From Lachnospiraceae bacterium (GTDB taxonomy: Bacteria > Bacillota > Clostridia > Lachnospirales > Lachnospiraceae), in assembly GCA_024698705.1 (NCBI GenBank), contig JAILQX010000028.1, forward strand, positions 1-64,000: a stretch of 64,000 nucleotides of DNA, given 5' to 3'. A model generated the notes under the pieces. That model made no database searches and was not told the origin of the DNA. It saw only the letters and a program-made list of their open reading frames with translations. Below, piece by piece: positions 1-8,644 of the stretch. The stretch's first letter is position 1; every line of letters starts with the position of its first letter. A program made the translations under genes and the position numbers.

Positions 1-40
1 GACTAGACTGCAAATACAAGACATCGCGAGGACACTTTAA

Positions 41-1756
41 TTGAGCATGATACAATTGCAGCGCAAAAAGATGAGACTTGGCGATCTGCTTATAAAAAGC
101 GGAACGATCACTCCCGAACAGCTGGAAAATGCGCTGAGAAAACAGAGGGATACAGGAAAGAAACTGGGCGAGACGCTTGTTGAACTCGGTATAACATCGG
201 ATGATTCCATAGCAGTGGCACTGGCAAATCAGCTTGGATATAACATGGTAAACCTTGCTGAGGTGGAAATAGACAGAAAGCTTTTTGAAATGTTTCCGCA
301 GCTGACACCTGCTATGCTTAAGAAATACAACTGCATACCATACGAAGTGGCTGCCGATTCGGCAAACATATTGCACGTTGCCATGGCAGATCCGATGGAT
401 ATGATGGCAATGGATGACATAGGCATCATAACCAATATGCAGGTAGAACCGCTGGTATCCACCACTGCCGATATATCCAGAGCCATAGATAAGATATTCG
501 GACACAAGGATGTAGACAGTAAGCTTCAATCATATGCGGATGAGAGAAAAGCCAAGGAAAATCAGAACGCTGATGCTGAAGCCAATGATGACATAGAGAA
601 CTCACCCATCGTTCAGTTGGTCAAGACTATGATCGAAGCGGCAGTCAGACAAAGGACATCCGATATTCATATCGAACCGATGGAAAGTGGCGTTCGCATA
701 AGATACAGGATCGACGGTACGCTGTTTGTTAGACATAATTATTCACCGCAGTTGCTTCCGGCGATCGTTGCCAGAATAAAGATCATAGGCGGGATGGATA
801 TCTCTGAGAAGAGAAAACCTCAGGACGGTCGTATCACTCAGGTGGTCGACAGACAGGAATATGATATCCGTGTATCTGTACTACCTACCGTTTACGGCGA
901 AAAGATAGTTATGCGTCTTACATCCAAGACCGGACTTACAAGAGACAAGGCCGACCTTGGATTTAACGAAAAAGAATTAAAGGTATTTGATCATATACTT
1001 TCGAATCCTCACGGTATATTGCTTGTTACGGGGCCTACGGGTTCCGGTAAATCAACAACGCTTTATACGGCTTTGTCGGAACTGAACTCTACGGAAGTTA
1101 ACATCATAACCGTAGAGGACCCGGTCGAGGCGAACATTGACGGTATCAATCAGGTTCAGACCAACAATAAAGCGGGACTGACGTTCGCATCGGCGCTCAG
1201 ATCCATCTTGCGACAGGATCCGGACATCATAATGATCGGTGAGATCCGAGACAACGAGACTGCTTCGATCGCGGTTCAGGCGTCGATTACCGGACATATG
1301 GTCGTAAGCACACTGCATACCAACTCGGCAGCAAGTACGGTAACCCGTCTGGCGGATATGGGGATCGAACCTTATCTTATAGCGGATTCGGTTGTGGGTA
1401 TCATGGCACAGAGACTGGTCAGAAGGCTTTGCCCGGCGTGCAAGAAAGAGTATGAACCGACTGACGAAGAAAAAGAACTCCTAATGATCCGTCCCGGAAC
1501 GCCTTACACGATCTTCCAGCCTTGCGGCTGTAAGATGTGCGATGAAACAGGCTACAAAGGACGAATCGGTGTGTATGAGATCATGGAATTGTCGCATGAA
1601 CTTAAACTCGTCATATCAAGAGGCGGAACGGCAGACGACATTAAGAAACAGGCATTGCTCGATGGCATGAGCACATTGAGGATGAGCGCGACAAGATACG
1701 TTTTAAACGGTATCACATCCATCTCTGAGATGAAGAAGGTTTCGTTTGACGAATAA
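41..1756 (+). CDS. pilB: Type IV pilus assembly ATPase PilB (GspE family)
   Basis: Cytoplasmic hexameric ATPase that powers pilin polymerisation through the platform protein PilC. Residues 12-64 form a tandem MshEN motif: two 24-residue units, starting RLGDLL and KLGETL, separated by exactly five residues, as in c-di-GMP-binding MshEN domains. The ATPase domain has Walker A GPTGSGKST at 331-339, Walker B around DPDIIMIGEIRD near 392-403, and a zinc-binding cysteine set (C464, C467, C497, C500). Length (571 aa) is normal for PilB. The start is taken as TTG at 41 because GAGG lies 9 bp upstream; ATG at 47 or 71 is possible. pilC follows after 65 bp. c-di-GMP binding is an inference from the motif. 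A retraction ATPase pilT is not in the window. Confidence 0.95.
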   Translation: MSMIQLQRKKMRLGDLLIKSGTITPEQLENALRKQRDTGKKLGETLVELGITSDDSIAVALANQLGYNMVNLAEVEIDRKLFEMFPQLTPAMLKKYNCIPYEVAADSANILHVAMADPMDMMAMDDIGIITNMQVEPLVSTTADISRAIDKIFGHKDVDSKLQSYADERKAKENQNADAEANDDIENSPIVQLVKTMIEAAVRQRTSDIHIEPMESGVRIRYRIDGTLFVRHNYSPQLLPAIVARIKIIGGMDISEKRKPQDGRITQVVDRQEYDIRVSVLPTVYGEKIVMRLTSKTGLTRDKADLGFNEKELKVFDHILSNPHGILLVTGPTGSGKSTTLYTALSELNSTEVNIITVEDPVEANIDGINQVQTNNKAGLTFASALRSILRQDPDIIMIGEIRDNETASIAVQASITGHMVVSTLHTNSAASTVTRLADMGIEPYLIADSVVGIMAQRLVRRLCPACKKEYEPTDEEKELLMIRPGTPYTIFQPCGCKMCDETGYKGRIGVYEIMELSHELKLVISRGGTADDIKKQALLDGMSTLRMSATRYVLNGITSISEMKKVSFDE

Positions 1757-1779
1757 TCAGTAAGCTTTATGCTTAGCAT

Positions 1780-1793
1780 TTAATGTATAGAGA
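1780..1793 (+). promoter_or_regulatory. 14-bp leader element, copy 1 (upstream of pilC)
   Basis: TTAATGTATAGAGA, followed by an AATAATAG tail, lies 42 bp before the pilC start codon. The same 14 bases occur at 4563-4576, 41 bp before the pilM start. The same sequence at the same distance suggests a shared regulatory or -10-like element, but no -35 box is visible at normal spacing in either copy. The function is unknown. Confidence 0.4.
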
Positions 1794-1821
1794 ATAATAG
1801 TAAAGGAATGGGTATTTAACT

Positions 1822-3036
1822 ATGGCAGATTATAGCTATGAAGCTATTGCGGCTAACGGCAGAGAGGTTAAAGGGACTATAGTCGCAGAAAACCCGGACT
1901 CGGCTCGTGCGCAGTTAAAGAGTCAGGGACTCGTAGTAACAAATGTCAAAGAGCAGGGACTCTTGGACAAGAATGTAAGTTTCGGATTCAAGAAAAAGAT
2001 AACCCCAAGAGAACTCGCGGTATTCTGCAGACAGTTCGTATCAATGTCAAGAGCCGGAGTTACGATCATCGAGTGTCTCTCGCTTTTAAGAGAGCAGACT
2101 GAAAATCCCAGACTTGCGCAGGCGATAAGGGATGTACAGACAGACGTTGAAAAGGGCGAAACCCTTGCCAGCGGTTTGGAAGCACAGCCGGATGTATTTC
2201 CGAGTTTGATGGTTACGACAATAGCAGCCGGTGAAGAATCTGGTTCATTGGAAGTCAGCCTTGAACGTATGGCGGATCAGTTTGAGAAGTCAGCCAAGAC
2301 ACAGGCGATGGTTAAGAAAGCAATGATCTATCCTATAGTTGTTGCATGCGTCGCTCTCGCAGTTGTTATCTTAATGCTCGTTAAGGTAATCCCCAGTTAC
2401 ACCGAAATGTTTGAGGACCTGGGAACGGAGCTGCCCAAGATCACGCAAGCGGTTGTTGCAGCCAGTGATTTTATCATGGACTATTGGTTCATACTTGTTC
2501 CCATAATAGTTGGTATAGTCATAGGTATCAAGACATACATGAAGACCGATTCGGGAAAACTTCTTGCAAGTACGGTTCAGCTCAAGATACCGGCGGTTAA
2601 GAATCTCATAGTCAAGAGTTCGTGTTCATCACTTTCAAGAACCTTATCGACACTTCTTGCGGCAGGCGTTGGGTTGACCGAAGCGGTTGATATAGTATCG
2701 GACACGATGGGAAACGTGCTTTTCAAAGATGCGCTCAGGTTTGCGAGAGACGAGGTCATGAAAGGTGTTCCGCTCTCTGAACCCATAGAGGACAGCGGAT
2801 TGTTCCCTCCCATGCTTTATCATATGATGAGGATCGGTGAGGAGGCAGGTAACTCCGAAGAGATGCTCACAAAACTTGCGGATTACTATGACGAAGAAGT
2901 GGAAATGGCGACCCAGTCGCTGATGGCGCTCATGGAGCCTATGATCATACTTGTTCTTGCTGCGGTAGTAGGTGTACTTATAGCGGCTGTTATGGCTCCT
3001 ATGCTGGCTATGTACAAGGCAATGGATAATATGTAA
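1822..3036 (+). CDS. pilC: Type IV pilus inner-membrane platform protein PilC (GspF family)
   Basis: Polytopic membrane protein that couples the PilB motor to pilin insertion. The 404 residues hold the usual two T2SSF domains (about 68-190 and 270-392), with the family motif FCRQFVSMSRAG near the start of the first and SSLSRTLSTLLAAGVGL in the second. Hydrophobic segments lie near 168-190, 217-236 and 373-397. Start ATG 1822 has GGAATGGG-like purines upstream and gives the family-typical N-terminus beginning with ADYSYEAIAANGREVKG. It lies 65 bp after pilB and 89 bp before the pilin gene. The 14-bp leader element upstream is shared with pilM. Confidence 0.95.
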   Translation: MADYSYEAIAANGREVKGTIVAENPDSARAQLKSQGLVVTNVKEQGLLDKNVSFGFKKKITPRELAVFCRQFVSMSRAGVTIIECLSLLREQTENPRLAQAIRDVQTDVEKGETLASGLEAQPDVFPSLMVTTIAAGEESGSLEVSLERMADQFEKSAKTQAMVKKAMIYPIVVACVALAVVILMLVKVIPSYTEMFEDLGTELPKITQAVVAASDFIMDYWFILVPIIVGIVIGIKTYMKTDSGKLLASTVQLKIPAVKNLIVKSSCSSLSRTLSTLLAAGVGLTEAVDIVSDTMGNVLFKDALRFARDEVMKGVPLSEPIEDSGLFPPMLYHMMRIGEEAGNSEEMLTKLADYYDEEVEMATQSLMALMEPMIILVLAAVVGVLIAAVMAPMLAMYKAMDNM

Positions 3037-3125
3037 AATAATTACGAATTAAATGCAGGATTGTAGGGGTCTTGCGTTTAAGATAGAGATGAAAACTATA
3101 TTTAAAAGAAAAGGAGAATTTCATT

Positions 3126-3515
3126 ATGAAGAATAACAAAGGTTTTTCACTCGTTGAATTGATTGTTGTTATCGCAATCATGGCAGTACTCGTTGGTGTT
3201 TTGGCACCTCAGTTCATCAAGTATGTTGAGAGCTCACGTAGATCAACAGACGTTTCAAACGCAGAGACGATCAGATCGGCAGTTTTGGCTGATATCGCTG
3301 AAGGCTCTATCACAGGCACAGGATCAGGAAAGGAATGTACATCTTCTGTTCCTTCAACACTTGGCGAGATCCCTAAGGCTAAGGGTAACAAGGTTTCAGT
3401 AGGCGCTCCGTTCAAGTATACCTACAATGCAGGCAAGGGTACATGTGAAGTTTACGTTGGAACATTTAATCTTTCAACAACTTCAGGTGTTGCTGATTAC
3501 AAGAAAGTTTCTTAA
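3126..3515 (+). CDS. pilA: Major type IV pilin (PilA-like prepilin)
   Basis: Structural subunit of the pilus. A short leader MKNNKG is followed by the class-III cleavage site G6|F7 and a hydrophobic stretch beginning FSLVELIVVIAIMAV, with the conserved Glu at mature position 5. The mature protein is about 123 residues. C71 and C107 could form the D-region disulfide. Its small size, canonical N-terminus and position directly after pilC and before pilD mark it as the likely major pilin; this rests on context, since the minor pilins downstream are all larger. A strong RBS (AAGGAGA) precedes ATG 3126. A weak internal promoter (TTGCGT at 3072, TATATT at 3097, spacer 19) is possible. Confidence 0.9.
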   Translation: MKNNKGFSLVELIVVIAIMAVLVGVLAPQFIKYVESSRRSTDVSNAETIRSAVLADIAEGSITGTGSGKECTSSVPSTLGEIPKAKGNKVSVGAPFKYTYNAGKGTCEVYVGTFNLSTTSGVADYKKVS

Positions 3516-3537
3516 TATTTAATATTTGAAGAATTGA

Positions 3538-4353
3538 TTGCAGACCATGATCATGACGACACAGTATTTTATCCCTATATTGGCCTTGGTATTTCTCTAC
3601 GGAGTTATAATCGGCAGTTTCTTGAATGTATGCATTTATCGCATACCCAAGAAGGAAAATATTGCTATAGTCAGATCACACTGCATGACATGTGATCATC
3701 AGCTGAAGTGGTATGACAACATACCACTCATCAGCTGGATCATGTTGAGGGGCAGATGCAGATATTGCAAAGCCCCGATCTCTCCACAGTATCCCATAAT
3801 TGAAGCTTCTAACGGATTGCTGTGGTTGCTGGTGTTCACGGTGAATGCCTATGCAGGGAATAACGCATGGAGTATAGATGCGGCAATGATAGTAGATTCC
3901 CTACTCTACTGCTTGCTTACATCTGCACTGCTGACATTGAGCGTAATAGATTTCAGAACTTATGAGATTCCGATCGGGATCAACATATTCATACTGGCGC
4001 TGGGGCTGATCATGACGGCGTATCACTACACCGGATGGTTAGACCACGTGATTGGCTTCTTTGCTGTCAGTATTCCAATTCAAATCATCATAATTGCGAC
4101 AAAAGGTCGCGGTTTCGGCGGCGGTGATATGAAGCTGATGGCTGTGGCAGGGCTTATGCTTGGTTGGAAATTGATTGTTTTGGCCTTTGCTCTGGGATGC
4201 ATTGTCGGAGCACCCATACATCTTATACGTATGAAAGTATCGGGGGCGGACAGAGTATTGGCTATGGGACCATATTTGAGCGTAGGTATATTTTGGGCCT
4301 TTATGTGGGGCAATAGCTTGATCGATTGGTATCTACGACTTGCCGGTTTCTAA
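3538..4353 (+). CDS. pilD: Prepilin peptidase / N-methyltransferase PilD
   Basis: Polytopic aspartyl protease of the GxGD type that removes prepilin leaders and methylates the new N-terminus. The 271-residue protein has the cytoplasmic zinc loop with two CxxC pairs (CMTC and CRYC) and the two catalytic aspartates, in SVIDFRTYEIP and in GFGGGDMKLM, with about seven or eight membrane segments. The substrates are the five prepilins in this locus. TTG at 3538 gives the longest reading; ATG 3547 or 3553 are equally possible because no clear RBS is seen. It starts 22 bp after the pilin stop. A 250-bp AT-rich gap follows, where a new promoter is likely. Confidence 0.93.
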   Translation: MQTMIMTTQYFIPILALVFLYGVIIGSFLNVCIYRIPKKENIAIVRSHCMTCDHQLKWYDNIPLISWIMLRGRCRYCKAPISPQYPIIEASNGLLWLLVFTVNAYAGNNAWSIDAAMIVDSLLYCLLTSALLTLSVIDFRTYEIPIGINIFILALGLIMTAYHYTGWLDHVIGFFAVSIPIQIIIIATKGRGFGGGDMKLMAVAGLMLGWKLIVLAFALGCIVGAPIHLIRMKVSGADRVLAMGPYLSVGIFWAFMWGNSLIDWYLRLAGF

Positions 4354-4444
4354 ATCAGATTGACATAACACAAGGCTTGAAATTACATTTTTCATAAAAA
4401 AATAAACAAAAATTCAAAATAATTAAGTTTTTTTCAACAATATC

Positions 4445-4473
4445 TTGATTTATTTGATTAACATAATTATAAT
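4445..4473 (+). promoter_or_regulatory. Predicted sigma-A promoter for the pilM-led part of the pilus locus
   Basis: TTGATT at 4445-4450 and TATAAT at 4468-4473 are separated by 17 bp in an AT-rich stretch. The site is 131 bp upstream of the pilM start. The long leader carries an interrupted 8-bp stem (4529-4550, loop TTTTA) and the second copy of the 14-bp element. A loose CodY-box-like sequence (11/15) lies at 4387-4401. The gap 4354-4603 contains no gene. Confidence 0.55.
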
Positions 4474-4528
4474 TTACATAACATATTGACTCTAGCATTA
4501 TGTTAAGTGGATTATATTGGCTTCGAAA

Positions 4529-4550
4529 GTAATGAGGTTTTACCTCTTAC
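4529..4550 (+). repeat. Inverted repeat in pilM leader
   Basis: GTAATGAGG and CCTCTTAC pair with one bulged base around a TTTTA loop. It lies between the predicted promoter and the pilM start. There is no U-run directly after it, so it is not a typical terminator. It could be a regulatory RNA hairpin or an operator; nothing further can be said. Confidence 0.3.
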
Positions 4551-4562
4551 CCACATAGATTC

Positions 4563-4576
4563 TTAATGTATAGAGA
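4563..4576 (+). promoter_or_regulatory. 14-bp leader element, copy 2 (upstream of pilM)
   Basis: This is the second exact copy of TTAATGTATAGAGA, here followed by TAATAAG, 41 bp before the pilM start; compare 1780-1793 before pilC. Both copies are followed by a TAATA-containing tail and then the RBS region. Confidence 0.4.
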
Positions 4577-4603
4577 TAATAAGAAACCAGGAAGGGAACT
4601 AAG

Positions 4604-6400
4604 ATGGCAGAGAAAGTATTGAGTATTGAGATGGGAAGTTCTCTGACCAAGGTCTGCGAGACGGAAATTGGTTCAAAAACTCCCAAGATCTACAACAGCT
4701 TTGTGGTTGTCACACCGGAAGGCATGTTGAAGGATGGTATTGTTGATGCCGATGACGAGTTTGTCAATACGTTTTTGCGTATGCTTACCGTAAAGCGTAT
4801 CAAGACCAGAAAAGCGGTATTCACGATTTCTTCTTCTAAGATCGCAACAAGAGAAGCAAGAATACCGTATTGTAAGGAGAGTAAGATCAAGGATCTTGTA
4901 AGAGCAAATCTCTCCGACTATTTCCCGATTGACGGGAGTCAGTACATGTTCTCACATAGTGTCATAGGGTTGGAGTATGAGGCTAAGGAAGAGAATGCGA
5001 TTGAAGAGAAGAAGCCTGAAGAGCAGAAGCAGCCGCTGACGAAGAAGGAGCAGATAGAAGCTGAACTTTCATCAGGACAGGCAAAAGTATCAGGCAAGAG
5101 CAGCAAGAGAGGAAAGCCGATCGGATATAAACTTTTGTTGTTGGCTGCACCGAAGCAGTTGATCCAGAGTTATGAAAAACTTGCACAGTCTATAGGACTT
5201 CAGATAGCAAGCCTTGATTACAACGGTAATTCGATCTACCAGGCAGCTAAAGATGAATGCAGAGACGGTGTTCAGCTCATTGTTAAGGTTGATGAGAAGG
5301 CTACACTCCTCATGGTACTTGAAGACGGAGCCACAACACTTAACAGAACCATTCCTTACGGTATTGACGATGCAATCAAGGCTCTCATGAAGACGGATTA
5401 CTTCGGAGATACAAAGGATTATGAAAAAGCGGTTAATATCGCGAGAAGCAAACAGGTGCTGATGCCCTCGTTTGATGAATGCGATACCAATGATTCCAAT
5501 GAGGAACTTGCGGTAAAGAGTGAGATAACACTTACTTTGAGATCACTCGCAGGTGGTGTCATAAGAGTTATAGATTATTACAACGCAAATCACAACCAGA
5601 AACCGGTTGAGAAGATGCTCATTACCGGACTTGGTGCTGATTTCTCAGGTCTTGATGTTCTTCTTACAAGCGAGATCGGATTAAAGATCAGGGATATCAC
5701 AAGAGTCGCGGGCATGGACATCGACAGATTGTTCCGTGGTGCAACATACAGCGAATTTGTAGGATGTATAGGTGCAGTACTTGCTCCCATTGATTTCTAT
5801 CCCGAATCAGCTGATGAAGAATCAACAAAGAAGGATAGCAACACGACAGGAACAGCGATTGCGGTTGTATTCCTTGCAGCAGGTATAGTTGCTGCTATAG
5901 CAATGTGTACCGTAGCGATCCTCGGTTATTCAAAAGAAGAAGAAAAGAATGCCGAGTACAACAGAACGATCGAAGAGTTACAGCCTGTTTATGATACTTA
6001 TCTTGAGTATCTGGAACTTCAGAATGATGTTAAGTACGTAGAAGCTCTTGATGCGAACAGTGTTAACAGAAATGAGAGCCTTGTAGAGTTCTTCGAAGCA
6101 CTTGAGAGCAAGATGCCTCAGTCATTCATGCTTAACTCTATCAACTCAACGACCGAGACGGTTACGCTTGATGCGACTGTTGCGACCAAGGAAGAAGTTG
6201 CTGCTGCCGTATATCAGATGAAGCAGATCGATGGTTTCATAACAGCGGATCTTACTTCCGTAGCGATGGTTACAACGGAAACCGGTGAAGTTACATATAA
6301 TTTCGTAACAGATTTGGTATATGCTCCTCTTGTTCAGGAAGTTCCTGATGAGGATGTAGTTCAGGAAGCTGACGAATCAGCAGAAGAGGAGGCAGAATAA
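4604..6400 (+). CDS. pilM: PilM-PilN fusion protein of the pilus alignment complex
   Basis: Residues 1 to about 405 are an actin-like ATPase of the PilM family: IEMGSSLTKV near the start (phosphate-1 loop), and ITGLGADFSGLDVLLTSEIG in the adenosine-binding region. A low-complexity insert rich in E and K lies near 125-165. A single membrane segment follows at about 417-443 (VVFLAAGIVAAIAMCTVAIL), then a coiled-coil and a ferredoxin-like outer domain as in PilN. In most bacteria PilM and PilN are separate and PilM binds the PilN N-terminal tail; here the two are one chain of 598 residues. ATG 4604 has an AGGAAGGG RBS. The next gene starts inside the stop codon (TAATG), so translation is probably coupled. 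Confidence 0.85.
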   Translation: MAEKVLSIEMGSSLTKVCETEIGSKTPKIYNSFVVVTPEGMLKDGIVDADDEFVNTFLRMLTVKRIKTRKAVFTISSSKIATREARIPYCKESKIKDLVRANLSDYFPIDGSQYMFSHSVIGLEYEAKEENAIEEKKPEEQKQPLTKKEQIEAELSSGQAKVSGKSSKRGKPIGYKLLLLAAPKQLIQSYEKLAQSIGLQIASLDYNGNSIYQAAKDECRDGVQLIVKVDEKATLLMVLEDGATTLNRTIPYGIDDAIKALMKTDYFGDTKDYEKAVNIARSKQVLMPSFDECDTNDSNEELAVKSEITLTLRSLAGGVIRVIDYYNANHNQKPVEKMLITGLGADFSGLDVLLTSEIGLKIRDITRVAGMDIDRLFRGATYSEFVGCIGAVLAPIDFYPESADEESTKKDSNTTGTAIAVVFLAAGIVAAIAMCTVAILGYSKEEEKNAEYNRTIEELQPVYDTYLEYLELQNDVKYVEALDANSVNRNESLVEFFEALESKMPQSFMLNSINSTTETVTLDATVATKEEVAAAVYQMKQIDGFITADLTSVAMVTTETGEVTYNFVTDLVYAPLVQEVPDEDVVQEADESAEEEAE

Positions 6401-7152
6401 TGAAACTTGGAGCTAAAGAGAGAAACCTGTTACTGGGTTTACTTGGAATAATCATTGCGGTATGCGCATGGTTCTTTGTTGCCAGCCCCATGAGAGAGAA
6501 AACTGAGGCACTGGCAGCCGAGAATGAAACCTTGAAAGTTAAAAAAGATGAGTATGAAGCCATAAATGCTCAGAGAGCAACTTATGAAGACGGTATCAAT
6601 TCACTCACGGCAGAGAGAGAGGAGTTACTTAATTCATATGCATCAGGTATGACAAGAGAAGATGAGATCATGTACTGGGCCAATATCGAAAGAGAAAATG
6701 CCGGAGATCTTTTTATATCCGATCTGGTAATGTCAGGCTGGGAAGAAGTTTATGTAGAAGGATATGAAGAAGGCTCTGAAGACGAAGAAGGAGCCACACA
6801 GCTTCACCTCTACAAAGCACCGGTTAACTACACATATATAGCGACATACGACGGCATTAAGAGTATGGTTAAGTACATATTTGCTCAGGATGACAAGAAG
6901 AGTATAGAAGGTATCAATGTAGCATTTGATGATACAACAGGAAATCTTGAAGGAACACTTGATGTGAACATGTACTACATGGTTGGTACAGGCAAGGAAT
7001 ACAAGCCTTATGTAATTCCTTCTGTTCCTACGGGAATCAGCAATGTATTCCATTCAACGAATACGGAAGTTGTGCTTGAAGGCGAAGAAGCACCGAGCGT
7101 TGCAGGTGAAGGCGAAGGCGGCGAAGGTGAAGGCGAAGGCGCAGCGGAATAA
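6400..7152 (+). CDS. PilO-like pilus alignment protein
   Basis: Bitopic protein of 250 residues: membrane segment at about 10-27, a coiled-coil to about residue 75, then an outer domain and an acidic Gly/Glu tail (repeats of GEGEG at the C-terminus). This is the PilO architecture, and its position directly after the PilM-N fusion, with a one-base TAATG overlap, supports that. PilO pairs with PilN to link the cytoplasmic PilM ring to the pilus base. Sequence similarity to PilO is weak by eye, so the family call rests on architecture and order. The tail GEGEGGEGEGEG is unusual and could face the cell wall. Confidence 0.7.
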   Translation: MKLGAKERNLLLGLLGIIIAVCAWFFVASPMREKTEALAAENETLKVKKDEYEAINAQRATYEDGINSLTAEREELLNSYASGMTREDEIMYWANIERENAGDLFISDLVMSGWEEVYVEGYEEGSEDEEGATQLHLYKAPVNYTYIATYDGIKSMVKYIFAQDDKKSIEGINVAFDDTTGNLEGTLDVNMYYMVGTGKEYKPYVIPSVPTGISNVFHSTNTEVVLEGEEAPSVAGEGEGGEGEGEGAAE

Positions 7153-7175
7153 TATGATCTGAAACACAATATATA

Positions 7176-7205
7176 CCGAGAGGGGTCTAAGATGGCTTCT
7201 CTCGG
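7176..7205 (+). repeat. Inverted repeat between pilO-like gene and minor pilin gene
   Basis: CCGAGAG and CTCTCGG form a 7-bp stem with a 16-nt loop, 24 bp after the pilO-like stop codon. There is no U-tract, so it is not a standard terminator. It may be an RNA-processing or stability element separating the alignment genes from the minor pilins. The remainder of 7153-7300 shows only a weak promoter-like pair (TTGTAA 7210, TATGTA 7232). Confidence 0.3.
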
Positions 7206-7300
7206 GATGTTGTAAATAGGGAAAACAATTTTATGTATACCGGCTCAAAGAGCCAAAAGATGAAACTATTGAAGCGATTGAAGAAAACAGGAGTTGAACA

Positions 7301-8560
7301 GTGAAACGGTTGATTAGAAAAGAAATGAACAACAGCAAAGGTTTTACACTTATAGAGTTGCTGGTGGGTATAACCATTCTGGTAATTATATCTGTTCCGC
7401 TGCTCAGAGCCATTGCTACAAGTGCCCAGACCAATTCAAGGGCAAAAACACAGATGAAAGCTACAACTGCGGCTGAGAATTTATTCGAGGAATTCAGAAC
7501 ACTGAAGATGGACGAACTTGAGGCCAAGGTTGGTGAATATGTCGATTCTGCCAATCCCAATGATGCAAGCGTTGATGCGACAGGCAAGATCACATATACG
7601 ATAAAAGATGAATCAGAAATGAGTGCGGATCTTCCGGACGGATATTATGCGACGGTCGAACTTGATCCAAACATGTATCCCAATGCCAACGGATTGAATA
7701 TATCGAGTTTCGAATCTGTTTCGGTAAGAAACAGCGCTATATACACGATGGAACCCGATTATGATCAGCATGCATATGAAGAATTCAAGAGAAGGAGCGA
7801 GACAGGTCTTACCCCTAAGGATGAAGCTTATTTCAAAGAATTCCTTAACAGATACATAATCATCGATATCGACAAGACGGGTACGGCAACCGATGATGAG
7901 GGTAATGAAATAGATCTTTGCCGCGTTAAACTTACGATCGAATACAGATTGACGAACTATTCATCAATACTTCCCACAGGAAGCAATAACCATATATTCA
8001 AATCTACCGAAGCGGTTCTTTTTGATAACGCAACTTCGAAGAAGCCCATAAATGGCGTGTATATGTTCTATTATCCCAGATATCTCGCATGTACACATGG
8101 TTCGGATAAGGAGAAGATAATAATCAACAATACCGACAACATGCCTGTGTATGTATATCTGACAGCCATGGATACAGGTGTTGATGCAGAAAAGGCTCAT
8201 AGTTACAAGCCAACGATCGATATTACAGAGAATCAGAATTCCGATCCGGATGATAAGGCGTACATCCAGTTGAGGACCAACCTTCTCAACAAGAATGCAT
8301 CAACAAACTTAAGAACTCCTTACAGTCAGAAGGATACGAATACATATTCCGTGAAGGCTGTATTGAACTACAAAGGCGGCGCAGGTAATAATCTGACAGG
8401 TGAAGCTGCTTCAAAGGAAGTAAGATGCGGAGATATCAACGGTAAGAATCTTTATTCCGATGATACACCCGATCGAATCTACAAAATGAAGGTAAGGGTG
8501 TATGACGAAAGCGGCACGGAAGTTGTCGAGATGGACGGAACAAAGCTTAAACAGTATTAA
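7301..8560 (+). CDS. Minor type IV prepilin 1 (PilV/GspI-like N-terminus, 419 aa)
   Basis: Class-III prepilin. The leader is MKRLIRKEMNNSKG, cleaved before F15, followed by FTLIELLVGITILVII with the conserved Glu at mature position 5. The N-terminal pattern TLIELLVGITIL resembles PilV/GspI-type minor pilins; the rest, about 370 residues, is an extracellular domain not recognised by eye. The GTG start at 7301 is set by an AGGAG box 7 bp upstream. It is the first of four consecutive minor prepilin genes, which in other pili form the tip or priming complex. Most minor pilins are 150-200 residues, so this one is large. Confidence 0.8.
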   Translation: MKRLIRKEMNNSKGFTLIELLVGITILVIISVPLLRAIATSAQTNSRAKTQMKATTAAENLFEEFRTLKMDELEAKVGEYVDSANPNDASVDATGKITYTIKDESEMSADLPDGYYATVELDPNMYPNANGLNISSFESVSVRNSAIYTMEPDYDQHAYEEFKRRSETGLTPKDEAYFKEFLNRYIIIDIDKTGTATDDEGNEIDLCRVKLTIEYRLTNYSSILPTGSNNHIFKSTEAVLFDNATSKKPINGVYMFYYPRYLACTHGSDKEKIIINNTDNMPVYVYLTAMDTGVDAEKAHSYKPTIDITENQNSDPDDKAYIQLRTNLLNKNASTNLRTPYSQKDTNTYSVKAVLNYKGGAGNNLTGEAASKEVRCGDINGKNLYSDDTPDRIYKMKVRVYDESGTEVVEMDGTKLKQY

Positions 8561-8644
8561 ATCTTTACAGTATTAATTTTTTAGAGATCAAATATTTATC
8601 AGATATAAAAGTAAGATGAAGAACTATTGCAAGAGGGAACAGGT

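Noticed and set aside
4387-4401. CodY box upstream of pilM
   Set aside because: 11 of 15 matches in very AT-rich DNA; expected by chance.
4354-4603. c-di-GMP riboswitch before pilM
   Set aside because: Such riboswitches often control clostridial pili, but the conserved GEMM core sequences are not seen in this leader.
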